From an uncultured Prevotellaceae bacterium (GTDB lineage: Bacteria; Bacteroidota; Bacteroidia; Bacteroidales; Muribaculaceae), in NCBI GenBank assembly GCA_900318255.1, contig ONJX01000017.1:1-61591 (forward strand): 61,591 nt of DNA. The letters run 5' to 3'. The notes below the pieces were generated by a model. The model was given only the letters and a program-made list of their open reading frames with translations. It ran no database searches and was not told the DNA's origin. The position numbers and the translations under genes were made by a program. Every line of letters starts with the position of its first letter. Position 1 is the first letter of the stretch. Below, piece by piece: positions 7,981 to 17,358 of this stretch.

Positions 7981-9486
7981 ATGACAAAAATCAATTGCTT
8001 TATCCCTTTTGCCAGCGTCGAGCAGGCACAAGCTACTGTTGATGGGCTTAAGGCCAATCCACTAGTAAACAAAATCTATTTGCTTGCCAACGATCAGGCG
8101 CAGGGCACCATCGACGGATGCGAAATGCTCAACGTCACTAACCTCACATCTACTGCTACCATCAAGGCTATCGCCGAGCACAGCGACGCTTGCGTCACTT
8201 TGCTCTACACCAAGTATGTAACACTCAAATTTGCACCTTTTGCCATTGAGCGTTTCGTCAAGGTCCTTGCCGACACGCAGAGCGGCATGGTTTATGCCGA
8301 CCATTACAACGTCACCGACAAGGGAGCCGTCAAGGCACCGGTTATCGACTACCAGATTGGCTCGCTGCGCGATGACTTCGACTTTGGCTCGGTGCTCGTG
8401 TTCTGTGCCGACTGCTTCAAGAAGGCCGCCGCTGCCATGAAGGCCACCTATGAGCACGCCGGTCTCTACGACCTGCGCCTCAAGCTCTCGCAGCGCTGCC
8501 TCATCACCCACATCAACGAGTACCTCTACAGCGACGTGGAGCTCGACACCCGCAAGAGCGGAGAGAAGATTTTCGACTATGTGGATCCTCGCAACCGCGG
8601 TCGTCAAATCGAGATGGAGGCCGCCTGCACCGAGCACCTCAAGGAGATTGATGGTTACCTGCCTCCAGTAAAGATTATCGACGGCAAGCAGGTGCCAAAC
8701 TTCAAGCACATCGAGTTTGACCACGACAAGTTTGAGGTCGAAGCAACTGTGATGATTCCTGTGCGCAACCGCATTCGCACCATTCGCGATGCCATCAACA
8801 GCGTGCTCAAGCAGAAGACTAACTTCAAGTTCAACCTCATGGTGGTTGACAACTTCTCGACCGACGGCACTCGCGAGGCTATCGCCGAATATGACGACCC
8901 ACGCCTCATTCACATCATCGCCGACCATTACGACATGGGCATTGGCGGCTACTGGAACCTCGCGGCTCATCACGAGAAAGCCGGCAAGTTCATTGTGCAG
9001 CTCGACAGCGACGACATGTATAAAGACGAGAATACCCTCCAGACTATGGTCAACGCCTTCTATGAGCAGAACGTGGCGATGGTAGTGGGCACCTACCTGA
9101 TGACCGACATCGACTGCAACCCCATTCCTCCTGGCGTAATCGACCACAAGGAGTGGACTCCCGAGAATGGCCGCAACAACGCCTTGCGCATCAACGGCCT
9201 GGGTGCTCCTCGCGCTTTCTACACTCCAGTGCTGCGTGAGGTAATGCTGCCCAATGTGAGCTACGGCGAGGACTATGCCCTGGGTCTTAACATCTCGCGC
9301 ACTTACCAGATTGGGCGCGTGTATGAGCCCGTGTATCTGTGCCGCCGATGGGACGATAACAGTGATGCCAACGCCGACGTGGTGAAGATGAACAACAACA
9401 ACCTCTACAAAGACCGCATGCGCACCTGGGAGCTCATGGCACGCATTGCGATGAACAAAAAAGAGAACTGCTGCGGATGCTGCTGA
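7981..9486 (+). CDS. Two-domain GT2-type glycosyltransferase, acceptor unknown
   Basis: This 501-aa cytoplasmic protein has no signal or membrane segment. Residues ~255-480 form a GT-A fold family 2 domain: VMIPVRNRIRT near 257, VDNFSTDGT near 289-297, and the metal-binding QLDSDDMY with DSDD at about 341-344. The first ~230 residues look like a second, degenerate GT-A-like domain (VTLLYTKYVTLKF, GMVYADHYN), which is inference. The C-terminus ends in CCGCC, an unusual cysteine cluster. Its last ten bases overlap the start of the DUF4922 gene, so the two are probably translationally coupled. A glycosyltransferase inside a catabolic muropeptide operon is unexplained. Confidence 0.85.
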   Translation: MTKINCFIPFASVEQAQATVDGLKANPLVNKIYLLANDQAQGTIDGCEMLNVTNLTSTATIKAIAEHSDACVTLLYTKYVTLKFAPFAIERFVKVLADTQSGMVYADHYNVTDKGAVKAPVIDYQIGSLRDDFDFGSVLVFCADCFKKAAAAMKATYEHAGLYDLRLKLSQRCLITHINEYLYSDVELDTRKSGEKIFDYVDPRNRGRQIEMEAACTEHLKEIDGYLPPVKIIDGKQVPNFKHIEFDHDKFEVEATVMIPVRNRIRTIRDAINSVLKQKTNFKFNLMVVDNFSTDGTREAIAEYDDPRLIHIIADHYDMGIGGYWNLAAHHEKAGKFIVQLDSDDMYKDENTLQTMVNAFYEQNVAMVVGTYLMTDIDCNPIPPGVIDHKEWTPENGRNNALRINGLGAPRAFYTPVLREVMLPNVSYGEDYALGLNISRTYQIGRVYEPVYLCRRWDDNSDANADVVKMNNNNLYKDRMRTWELMARIAMNKKENCCGCC

Positions 9487-10415
9487 TTGAGCACATAGAT
9501 AAACTTGTCGAGCGCCAGTTGCATGATTGGCAACTGGTGCACGACAATTATGCCGCTCTCGACAAGCTGCTCACCCGCGAGCTGTGGCTGCACAACGATG
9601 AGGGCAAGCCATGCTCTCGCATCATCTTGCAGCACAACCCGGCAAGAGCTAGGTCAACCGCTGCCGATGTGAGCCCCGAAGCCATCGCAGCCCGGCCATG
9701 CTTCTTGTGCGACGAGAACCAGCCCGCCGAGCAGCAAGCTGTGCACTGGAGGTCAAGCGATGGTAGGTTGTACAAACTCCAGGTCAACCCCTACCCCATC
9801 TTCAAGCGACACCTCACTATTTCACTAGTTGAACACAAGCCACAATTATGTTATAGTTATGACATGATGGAGCTGGCGCAGCTGTTGCCTAATCATGTCA
9901 TTATGTATAATGGTCCAGGATTTGGAGCCTCGGCTCCCGACCACATGCATTTCCAAGCCACTACACAAGACGAACTGCCTCTGTGCCGTGAGTTAGAGAC
10001 AAGAAATGATGATGGTCTTGACACATGCTACGGTGACCGCAACCTGTGGATGGACAACCGCTCGATGCGTCAACTTGTTTATATAAGAACCAAGATCTTC
10101 AATTCAGCAGTTATTCACGACATGAGCATGGCTCTTAAGCAAGCTAAGAGCAATGCGTTGTGCTGGTACAATGATGGCATGTGGCACACGGTCTTTTTTC
10201 CTCGCAACTTCGCTCGACCAGCATGCTACGGCGAGGGCGAAGGACAATTATTGGTAAGTCCTGCCGCTGCCGAGTATGGTGGAGTGTGGGTGACACCACG
10301 CAGGTGCGATTTTGAAAGCATCGATGAGCAGACAGTAATATCAATCTACAAGGAACTATCATTTTGGGATAAACAAATGAAATTCCTATACGACGATTAT
10401 GTAAGAGTTAATTAA
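9477..10415 (+). CDS. DUF4922 HIT/GalT-like putative nucleotidyltransferase or phosphorylase
   Basis: The 312-aa protein shows the layout of GalT/HIT-superfamily enzymes. A CxxC pair lies in RPCFLCDENQP (about residues 75-78), followed by an N-P-x-P-I-F-K-R-H-L segment. The catalytic-type HxHxQ is at His156, His158 and Gln160, preceded by YNGPGFGASAPDH. Relatives with this motif act on NDP-sugars or dinucleotides (GalT, GDP-galactose phosphorylase, Ap4A phosphorylase). DUF4922 itself has no function known to me. The ATG overlaps the end of the glycosyltransferase gene and 11 bases separate its stop from the next gene. An NDP-sugar reaction linked to the glycosyltransferase is a reasonable hypothesis only. 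Confidence 0.8.
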   Translation: MLLIEHIDKLVERQLHDWQLVHDNYAALDKLLTRELWLHNDEGKPCSRIILQHNPARARSTAADVSPEAIAARPCFLCDENQPAEQQAVHWRSSDGRLYKLQVNPYPIFKRHLTISLVEHKPQLCYSYDMMELAQLLPNHVIMYNGPGFGASAPDHMHFQATTQDELPLCRELETRNDDGLDTCYGDRNLWMDNRSMRQLVYIRTKIFNSAVIHDMSMALKQAKSNALCWYNDGMWHTVFFPRNFARPACYGEGEGQLLVSPAAAEYGGVWVTPRRCDFESIDEQTVISIYKELSFWDKQMKFLYDDYVRVN

Positions 10416-10426
10416 AAAACACAACC

Positions 10427-11752
10427 ATGAATAAAGTTCCTCAAGTGAGAGTGGGCATCATGAGTGAGCCCATTGTTGAGTTTGTTCTCAACAACTACTA
10501 CATAGTCAACGGCGAGAAGGTGACCGGCAGCCAGCTGGCACGCTGCGTCGAGGGCATGGTGGAATGGAACGGCAAGCGATACACCGACTTGCTCTTTGAA
10601 CCCGTGAACATCGATAGCGACTCGTTCACGCTCGAGAATGTGACCATAGGCGTGAGCTTCCACTGGAAACGCAAGGAAGACCAAACCTTTAGAGGCGCGC
10701 TGCACTTGATAGTGGAAAACGATAAAATCACAACCATCAACATCCTCTCGGTGGAAGAATACCTGCTGAGCGTGATCTCAAGCGAGATGAGCGCTAACGC
10801 CTCGCTAGAGCTCCTCAAGGCGCACGCCGTTATATCGCGAAGCTGGCTGCTGGCACAAATCCACAAGGACAACGTTGCCACAGCTGCCAATCCCGGGCTG
10901 CATCAAGAATTTGAAGCTAGCAGCGACGACGAGGAGATAAAATGGTGGGACCGCGACGACCACGTCAACTTCGACGTGTGTGCCGACGACCACTGCCAGC
11001 GCTATCAGGGCATCACTCGTGCCTCTACCGAGGCAGTGCGGCAAGCCATCGAGGCCACCTGGGGACAAGTGCTAATGTATGGCGGTGAGCTCTGCGACGC
11101 ACGCTTCTCAAAGTCGTGTGGCGGCGTGTATGAGCAGTTCGAGAACTGCTGGCAAGACGATCATCACCCCTATCTGGTGGCACGACGCGACGATGACGAC
11201 GAGATGAACTTCCCCGACCTCACACGCGAGGACAACGCTGCCGACTGGATTCTTTCCTCGCCTCATGCCCACTGCAACACCACCGACAAAGAAATTCTCT
11301 CGCAGGTGCTCAACGACTACGATCAGGAGACCACCGACTTCTACCGTTGGCGCGTGGAATACACTCAAGACGAGTTATCAAAGCTTATCAGAGAACGCAC
11401 TGGCGATGACTACGGCCGCATCATCGACCTAGAGCCAGTGGCACGCGGCACCAGCGGTAGGCTCTATAAGCTGAAAATCGTGGGCGAGAAGATGACCAAG
11501 ACCATTGGCAAGGAGCTAGCGATACGCTACGCCCTCTCTCCCACCTGCCTCTACAGCTCGGCATTCATAGTGGAGAAAATCAATGAGATTCCCGATGGTT
11601 TCCCCGAGAAATTCATCCTGCGCGGGGCTGGCTGGGGTCACGGAGTGGGACTGTGCCAGATAGGCGCCGCAGTGATGGGGGCCAAAGGCTACAACTACCA
11701 GCAAATTCTGCTGCACTACTTCATCGACGCACAAATCAAGAGCATATACTAA
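10427..11752 (+). CDS. SpoIID/LytB-type peptidoglycan-acting protein without signal peptide
   Basis: This 441-aa protein has SpoIID-domain motifs in order: VEEYLLSVISSEM (near 105-117), LLKAHAVISRSWLL, YQGITRAS, FSKSCGGVYE, and GWGHGVGLCQIGAAVMGAKG near the C-terminus (about 400-420). SpoIID is a lytic transglycosylase for glycan strands lacking stem peptides, and LytB homologues enhance amidases. Either role fits next to an amidase and NamZ. The oddity is the N-terminus, MNKVPQVRVGIMSEP, which has no export signal. Either the protein acts on muropeptides inside the cell, it leaves by another route, or the true start was missed; I see no better upstream start. Confidence 0.85.
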   Translation: MNKVPQVRVGIMSEPIVEFVLNNYYIVNGEKVTGSQLARCVEGMVEWNGKRYTDLLFEPVNIDSDSFTLENVTIGVSFHWKRKEDQTFRGALHLIVENDKITTINILSVEEYLLSVISSEMSANASLELLKAHAVISRSWLLAQIHKDNVATAANPGLHQEFEASSDDEEIKWWDRDDHVNFDVCADDHCQRYQGITRASTEAVRQAIEATWGQVLMYGGELCDARFSKSCGGVYEQFENCWQDDHHPYLVARRDDDDEMNFPDLTREDNAADWILSSPHAHCNTTDKEILSQVLNDYDQETTDFYRWRVEYTQDELSKLIRERTGDDYGRIIDLEPVARGTSGRLYKLKIVGEKMTKTIGKELAIRYALSPTCLYSSAFIVEKINEIPDGFPEKFILRGAGWGHGVGLCQIGAAVMGAKGYNYQQILLHYFIDAQIKSIY

Positions 11753-11777
11753 TTAACCACCCAAAATCAACATAACA

Positions 11778-13106
11778 ATGAGCGCATTAACTAAATTCAA
11801 ACAAAGCCCATGGGCATGGGTCTCGACACTTTACTTCATTGAAGGAATCCCATATTTTCTTGTAAATGAAATATCAGTAATCCTTTTCAAGAAAATGGGA
11901 GTGCCCAATGGACAGATGGCGCTTTTCACCAGCCTCATCTATTTGCCATGGGTCATCAAGCCACTGTGGAGTCCATTTGTGGATATCATCAAGAAGAAAC
12001 GTTGGTGGATTGTGATGATGCAGGCCCTCATGGCTGCCACCTTAATTCTGCTCACTGTGACCATGCCATCTCCAGGCGAAGAGATGATTAAAGCTGGCAC
12101 AACGCCCATTAGCATGTTCACCGTAACACTCATTTTCTTTGTAATCACGGCGTTTGCCTCAGCAACTCACGACATTGCCGCCGACGGTTTCTACATGCTT
12201 GCTCTATCGCAGAAGAACCAATCGGCATTCGTGGGTGTGCGTTCCACCTTCTACCGCCTTGCCAACATCTTTGGCAACGGTGTGCTTGTGTGGATTGCCG
12301 GCTATCTCGAGACCAAGACATCAATTCCCGCTGCTTGGAAAATCACAATGGGCATTGCATCGGCCATCTTGTGCCTGTTCTATGTTTATCATCTGTTCTT
12401 CATTCCTCGCCCCGACAGCGACCGCTCGTCGCTCGAAGGCTCGCTGAAGAGCAATAGCTCGCAGGTGATGAAGGAGTTTGGGCGCACCATTGTCACTTAT
12501 TTCAAGAAGCCAGGCGTTTGGATAGCAATCATCTTCATGCTGCTCTACCGATTGCCCGAGGCTTTCTTGCTAAAGATGTGCAAGCCCTTCATGCTCGACC
12601 CAATCGACAAGGGCGGCTTGGCCATGACAACTCAAGACGTTGGTTTAGCTTATGGTACCATAGGCGTGGCAGCACTGCTTGCAGGCGGCATTTTGGGCGG
12701 TATTTTCTCGTCGAGGGTGGGACTGAAGAAAGCCATCTGGCTCATGGCTGGCTGCATGACGCTTCCATGCCTCACATTTGTCTATCTTTCTATGGCGCAA
12801 CCCACCAATTTCTTCATCATCAGCACTTGCATAGTTATTGAGCAATTTGGCTACGGTTTTGGCTTTACTGCCTATATGCTTTACATGATGTTCTTCTCGG
12901 AGGGTGAATTCAAAACTTCTCATTATGCGATTTGTACGGCTTTCATGTCGCTTAGCATGATGATTCCCGGCATGTTTGCAGGATTTCTGCAAGAGGCTAT
13001 GGGCTACTCGGCATTCTTCTGGATGGCATTTGCTTGCAGCATCGCAACAATCGTCGTCACCTTCCTCGCCGATCGCAAAATTGACCCAGAATACGGACTC
13101 AAATAG
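11778..13106 (+). CDS. AmpG-like major facilitator permease
   Basis: This 442-aa integral membrane protein has about 12 hydrophobic segments. It opens with SPWAWVSTLYFIEGIPYFLVN and has the conserved stretch ATHDIAADGFYM (near 130-141), typical of AmpG-like muropeptide permeases and their Bacteroidota relatives. It would import anhydro-muropeptides, or in this setting muropeptides or amino-sugar fragments, through the inner membrane. It sits between the SpoIID-type gene (25 bases) and namZ (23 bases). Substrate assignment rests on family resemblance and neighbours. Confidence 0.85.
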   Translation: MSALTKFKQSPWAWVSTLYFIEGIPYFLVNEISVILFKKMGVPNGQMALFTSLIYLPWVIKPLWSPFVDIIKKKRWWIVMMQALMAATLILLTVTMPSPGEEMIKAGTTPISMFTVTLIFFVITAFASATHDIAADGFYMLALSQKNQSAFVGVRSTFYRLANIFGNGVLVWIAGYLETKTSIPAAWKITMGIASAILCLFYVYHLFFIPRPDSDRSSLEGSLKSNSSQVMKEFGRTIVTYFKKPGVWIAIIFMLLYRLPEAFLLKMCKPFMLDPIDKGGLAMTTQDVGLAYGTIGVAALLAGGILGGIFSSRVGLKKAIWLMAGCMTLPCLTFVYLSMAQPTNFFIISTCIVIEQFGYGFGFTAYMLYMMFFSEGEFKTSHYAICTAFMSLSMMIPGMFAGFLQEAMGYSAFFWMAFACSIATIVVTFLADRKIDPEYGLK

Positions 13107-13129
13107 TTTTAACCCCACTTTTAATGATT

Positions 13130-14383
13130 ATGAAACGACACATTATATTAATGGCATTGGCACTGGTGGCACTGGCTGCCAGCGCAGTGGTGAAACCTGG
13201 CATCGAGGTGCTGCGCGACGGCGGCTTCAAGCAGTTGCAAGGCAAGCGCGTGGGGCTGGTTACCAACCCCAGCGGCATCGACAACAACCTCAAGTCAACA
13301 GTCGATATCCTCAACGAGGCACCTGGAGTGAAACTCGTGGCACTCTTTGGCCCCGAGCATGGCGTGCGCGGCAATGCCCATGCCGGCGATGCCGTGGGCG
13401 ATGCCATCGACCCCGCCACTGGCGTGAAGATGTACTCGCTCTTTGGCAAGACCACCGAACCCACTGCCGAAATGTTGCGCGACATCGACGTGCTAGTCTA
13501 TGACATTCAGGACATAGGCTGCCGCAGCTACACGTTCTATGCCACCATGGGCGTGTGCATGGAGGCGTGCGCCAAGCACGGCAAGGAGTTTATGGTGCTC
13601 GACCGCCCCAACCCGCTGGGAGGCAACAAGGTGGAGGGCAATCTCGTGGAGGAAGGATATTTCTCCTTTGTGAGCAAGTATGCCATCCCCTACCTCTATG
13701 GCCTCACCCCTGGCGAGCTAGCGCAATATCTCAACGAGGAAGGCGTCATCGCCAAGCGGTCTAAAACCGGCAAGAAGTGCAAGCTCACCGTAATTCCCAT
13801 GGAAGGCTGGACTCGCGACATGAAGTTCCGCGACACCGGCATGCCCTGGGTGTTGCCATCGCCACAGATTCCCGCCCCCGAGAACGCGTTTTTCTATCCC
13901 GTGAGCGGCATCCTGGGCGAGCTCTACATCTTCAACACCGGCATTGGCTACACCTTGCCGTTTGAGTGCTTCGCCGCGTCGTGGATTGACGCCGAAACTC
14001 TTGCCAAGAACATGAACGCCCTGAACTTGCCTGGCATGCACTTCCGCCCCATCAACTACAAGCCATTCTTCGCCTTGAGCGTGGCTGTCGATAAGTCGCT
14101 GCAAGAGGTACACGGCGTGCAAATCTATATCACCGACCTCGACAAGGCAAACCTTGTGCTCACACAGTTCTACTTCCTGCAAGTGATTCACGAGATGTAC
14201 CCCAAGCAGGAGCTCTTTGAGCAGAACCCCAAGCGATATGCCATGTTTGACAAGGTGTGCGGCACTAAGGAGATACGTGAGCGCTTCTGCCGTCGTTACA
14301 AAGTGGCCGACATCATCGACTACTTCAACAAAGACACCGAGGCGTTCAAAGCAAAATCCTCTAAATATTACATTTATAAGTGA
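13130..14383 (+). CDS. namZ: Exo-beta-N-acetylmuramidase NamZ (GH171, DUF1343)
   Basis: The product is ~417 aa. I place the start at the second ATG (13130); an ATG two codons earlier is also possible. A signal peptide ends near ALAASAVV, so it acts in the periplasm. DUF1343 hallmarks are present: VGLVTNPSGID, FGPEHGVRG (Glu76, His77) and YDIQDIGCRSYTF (Asp125-Gln127-Asp128). NamZ enzymes of Bacillus subtilis and Tannerella release MurNAc from the non-reducing end of peptide-free glycan. The gene stands downstream of the amidase that would strip peptides and upstream of the MurNAc import and kinase genes. A 107-base gap with a palindromic repeat follows. Confidence 0.92.
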   Translation: MKRHIILMALALVALAASAVVKPGIEVLRDGGFKQLQGKRVGLVTNPSGIDNNLKSTVDILNEAPGVKLVALFGPEHGVRGNAHAGDAVGDAIDPATGVKMYSLFGKTTEPTAEMLRDIDVLVYDIQDIGCRSYTFYATMGVCMEACAKHGKEFMVLDRPNPLGGNKVEGNLVEEGYFSFVSKYAIPYLYGLTPGELAQYLNEEGVIAKRSKTGKKCKLTVIPMEGWTRDMKFRDTGMPWVLPSPQIPAPENAFFYPVSGILGELYIFNTGIGYTLPFECFAASWIDAETLAKNMNALNLPGMHFRPINYKPFFALSVAVDKSLQEVHGVQIYITDLDKANLVLTQFYFLQVIHEMYPKQELFEQNPKRYAMFDKVCGTKEIRERFCRRYKVADIIDYFNKDTEAFKAKSSKYYIYK

Positions 14384-14397
14384 TAAATGTGAAATGT

Positions 14398-14445
14398 TAA
14401 GTGTTAAGTAGGGACAAGGCGTGCCTTGTCCGTGAAATGTTAAGC
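14398..14445. repeat. Palindromic REP-like element (GGACAAGGC hairpin)
   Basis: A perfect 9-bp palindrome with a 2-base loop (GGACAAGGC-GT-GCCTTGTCC) is preceded by repeats of GTTAAGT. The same arrangement, with GGACGAGAC as the arm, recurs near 44406-44460. It lies between two genes of the salvage operon and has no T run, so it is a poor terminator. It could stabilise or punctuate the mRNA. Confidence 0.65.
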
Positions 14446-14490
14446 ATCTTATCACTCCTATCCATTCCTATCCACTCCTAAAAAAAGAAA

Positions 14491-17289
14491 ATGGACACCG
14501 CCCACAACACATATCTCAAGCGCATCAGGGAGTTTATCCCTAAAGACCGCATCTACACCGACGACCTGCATTGCCTGGCGTGGGGCACCGATGCCGGCTT
14601 CTACCGCAATATTCCCCAACTTGTGGTGCGATCGAAAGATGAGCAAGAGGTATCGAAGTTGCTCGCCATCGCCAACGAGCTACGGCTGCCAGTAACTTTC
14701 CGTGCCGCCGGCACCAGCCTGAGCGGACAGACCAACACCGACTCCATTCTCATCGTAGCCGGCAAGAACTGGGAGAGCTATGAGGTGGCCCCCGATGCCA
14801 GCTACATCAAGCTACAGCCAGGACTCGTGGGCAGCGAGGTAGATAAGATACTCGCGCGGCACAACCGTGCCTTCACCCCCGACCCTGCCAGCAAAAACTC
14901 GGCAATGGTGGGAGGCATCGTCCTCAACAACGCCAGCGGCATGAGCTGTGGCACCCACGCCAACAGCGACCGCATGATGCTCTCGATGCGCCTTGTCCTT
15001 GCCGATGGAACAGTGCTCGACACTGGCGACGAGACTAGCCGCGAGACATTCATGAAGTCGCACCCGCAGTTCATCAAGCGCATTGAGGAAATTCGCGACC
15101 GCGTGATGGCCGACGATGAACTCAAAGAGCGCATCCGCCGCAAGTATTCCATCAAGAACGTGACGGGGCTCAACATCTCGCCATTTGTACTCTATAGCGA
15201 CCCCTTCGACATCATCACCCATCTCATCGTGGGCAGCGAGGGCACTCTCGCCTTTGCCAGCGAGTTCACGATGAAAACTGGGCACCTCTACCCCTGCCGA
15301 GCCAGCGCAATGCTCTATTTCCAGGACATGCGCGAGGCTTGCGAGGCGGTGGTGGCGATGAAACGTGGACCGGTACACTGCGCCGAGATACTCGACAAGA
15401 AATCGCTTGCCAGCGTTGACGACAACACTGGCGATGGGCTCACTGCTGTCCTCATCCAGACCTTTGCCGACAGCAAGGAAGAGCTACAAGCCAATATCCA
15501 GGAGACGATGGCTATCCTTGAGCCGTTCCACCTCTATGTGCCAGCCGTCTTCACCGACGACCCGAAAGTCTATGGTAAATACTGGGCCATACGCTCGGGC
15601 ATCTTCCCCAGCGTGGGAGGTACCAGGCCACTGGGCACCACTGTGCTCATCGAGGATGTGGCGTTCCACATCGAAGACCTGCCCGATGCCACCGTTGACC
15701 TGGCACAGATGCTCATCGACTACGGCTACGACGACAGCTGCATCTACGGCCACGCCCTCGAGGGCAACTACCATTTCATCATCTCGCAGTCGTTCGACAC
15801 TCAAGAAGAAATCTCCCGCTACGAGAACCTCATGCGCGCCGTTGTGGAGCTGGTAATCGACAAATATGACGGCTCGCTCAAGGCCGAGCACGGCACAGGC
15901 CGCAACATGGCGCCATTCGTCAAGAAGGAATGGGGCGAGAAAGCCTATCAAGTGATGAGAGACGTGAAAGCCCTCTTCGACCCGCAAGGCATCCTCAACC
16001 CTGGCGTGATCTTCAACGACGACCCAGAGTGCTTCATCAAAAACCTCAAGCCCATGCCGTTGACCAACGACAACGTGAACCGCTGCATAGAGTGCGGCTT
16101 TTGCGAGGTGAACTGCGTGAGCAGCGGACTCACACTCTCGTCGCGCCAGCGCATCATCGTCCAGCGCGAGATTTCTCGACTGCGTGACACGGGCGAAGAC
16201 CCCGAGCGGCTGAAGCGCCTTGAGAAACAATACCGATACTACGGCGAAGCCACCTGTGCCGCCGACGGGCTATGCTCCACCTCGTGCCCCATGGGCATCA
16301 ACGTGGGCGAGCTCACCCACGACCTGCGTGCCGAGCATCACCACAAGGGCACTATGGCTCATGGCATAGGCAGCTATGTGGCACGACATTTCGCCTTTAC
16401 TAAGGGGAGCCTCAAGTCGCTACTCTACGTTGCTAATGCCGCTCACTCGGTGCTCGGCGACAACGGAGTGAACGCTGTGGGCAGGGCGATGCACGCCATT
16501 GGAGCTCCACTGTGGACTCCTGCCACGCCCCAGCCTCACAAGATGAAGGCCTTGAGCCAACCTGCCAGCGACAAAAAGGTGGTCTATTTCCCCAGTTGCC
16601 TAAACCAGACACTCGGCAAGGACAAGCATAGCCACGAAGCCGACCTGGTAGATAAAGTTGTCACATTCCTCAACAAGGCAGGATGGGAAGTCATCTATCC
16701 CGAGAACATGAACAACCTGTGCTGCGGCATGATTTGGAACAGCAAGGGAATGCCCCACATTGCACAACAAAAGACCGACGAGCTAGAAGCTGCACTGCTC
16801 AAAGCGAGCGCTAACGGCAAGTATCCCATCGTGTGTGACCAGAGCCCCTGCCTGCACCATGCGCGCGAGCACATGAAGCACGTGAAACCACTTGAGCTCA
16901 TGGAGTTCATCCACGACCATGTGGCGCAAGACCTCGAGTTCACACCCACCCACGAACCCATAGCCCTGCACCTCACTTGCTCCTCACGACTGATGAAGAT
17001 TGACGGCAAGATTCTCGACCTCGCCAAGCGTTGCTCAACCACGGTGCTGGTGCCCGAGGGCGTGGGCTGCTGCGGCTTCGCCGGCGACAAAGGTTTCACT
17101 CACCCAGAGCTAAACGCCTACGCCCTACGCAAGCTACGCCCGCAAATCGAGGCGGCAGGCATCCATCGCGGCTTCAGCAACAGCCGCACGTGCGAGATAG
17201 GCCTCACCACCCATAGCGGAGTCCCCTACCAGTCGCTCATCTACCTAATCGATGAAGTCACAAAAATAAAATCATCAAATATGTTCTAA
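14491..17289 (+). CDS. FAD- and FeS-containing D-lactate-type dehydrogenase
   Basis: This 932-aa fusion has an N-terminal FAD_binding_4 domain (RAAGTSLSGQ near residue 71; DPASKNSAMVGGIVLNN near 130-146). An FAD-oxidase C-terminal domain follows (GHALEGNYHF, EHGTGRNMAPF). Next is a ferredoxin-like cluster (Cys532, 535, 538, 542, and TCAADGLCSTSCPMG near 589), and the chain ends in a CCG domain (Cys744-745, Cys860-861). The second cluster lacks one of the usual four cysteines, which seems common in this family. Such proteins oxidise D-lactate or other 2-hydroxyacids and pass electrons to quinone or FeS carriers. MurQ, three genes downstream, releases D-lactate, so coupling of the two is likely (inference). 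Confidence 0.88.
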   Translation: MDTAHNTYLKRIREFIPKDRIYTDDLHCLAWGTDAGFYRNIPQLVVRSKDEQEVSKLLAIANELRLPVTFRAAGTSLSGQTNTDSILIVAGKNWESYEVAPDASYIKLQPGLVGSEVDKILARHNRAFTPDPASKNSAMVGGIVLNNASGMSCGTHANSDRMMLSMRLVLADGTVLDTGDETSRETFMKSHPQFIKRIEEIRDRVMADDELKERIRRKYSIKNVTGLNISPFVLYSDPFDIITHLIVGSEGTLAFASEFTMKTGHLYPCRASAMLYFQDMREACEAVVAMKRGPVHCAEILDKKSLASVDDNTGDGLTAVLIQTFADSKEELQANIQETMAILEPFHLYVPAVFTDDPKVYGKYWAIRSGIFPSVGGTRPLGTTVLIEDVAFHIEDLPDATVDLAQMLIDYGYDDSCIYGHALEGNYHFIISQSFDTQEEISRYENLMRAVVELVIDKYDGSLKAEHGTGRNMAPFVKKEWGEKAYQVMRDVKALFDPQGILNPGVIFNDDPECFIKNLKPMPLTNDNVNRCIECGFCEVNCVSSGLTLSSRQRIIVQREISRLRDTGEDPERLKRLEKQYRYYGEATCAADGLCSTSCPMGINVGELTHDLRAEHHHKGTMAHGIGSYVARHFAFTKGSLKSLLYVANAAHSVLGDNGVNAVGRAMHAIGAPLWTPATPQPHKMKALSQPASDKKVVYFPSCLNQTLGKDKHSHEADLVDKVVTFLNKAGWEVIYPENMNNLCCGMIWNSKGMPHIAQQKTDELEAALLKASANGKYPIVCDQSPCLHHAREHMKHVKPLELMEFIHDHVAQDLEFTPTHEPIALHLTCSSRLMKIDGKILDLAKRCSTTVLVPEGVGCCGFAGDKGFTHPELNAYALRKLRPQIEAAGIHRGFSNSRTCEIGLTTHSGVPYQSLIYLIDEVTKIKSSNMF

Positions 17290-17358
17290 CTAATAACAAG
17301 TCGTGGACTTGGCAATGTGCGAAACACATTGTGGAGCAAAGCGACACTGTGTGATAAT

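Noticed and set aside
8062..9147. 361-codon minus-strand frame opposite the glycosyltransferase
   Set aside because: Same shadow effect; the product is Val/His/Glu-biased with no recognisable motif while the plus strand has full GT2 motifs.
16255..16300. Defective second FeS cluster in the D-lactate-type dehydrogenase
   Set aside because: The CAADGLCSTSC spacing is, as far as I recall, normal for this large FAD/FeS family, so I do not treat it as damage.
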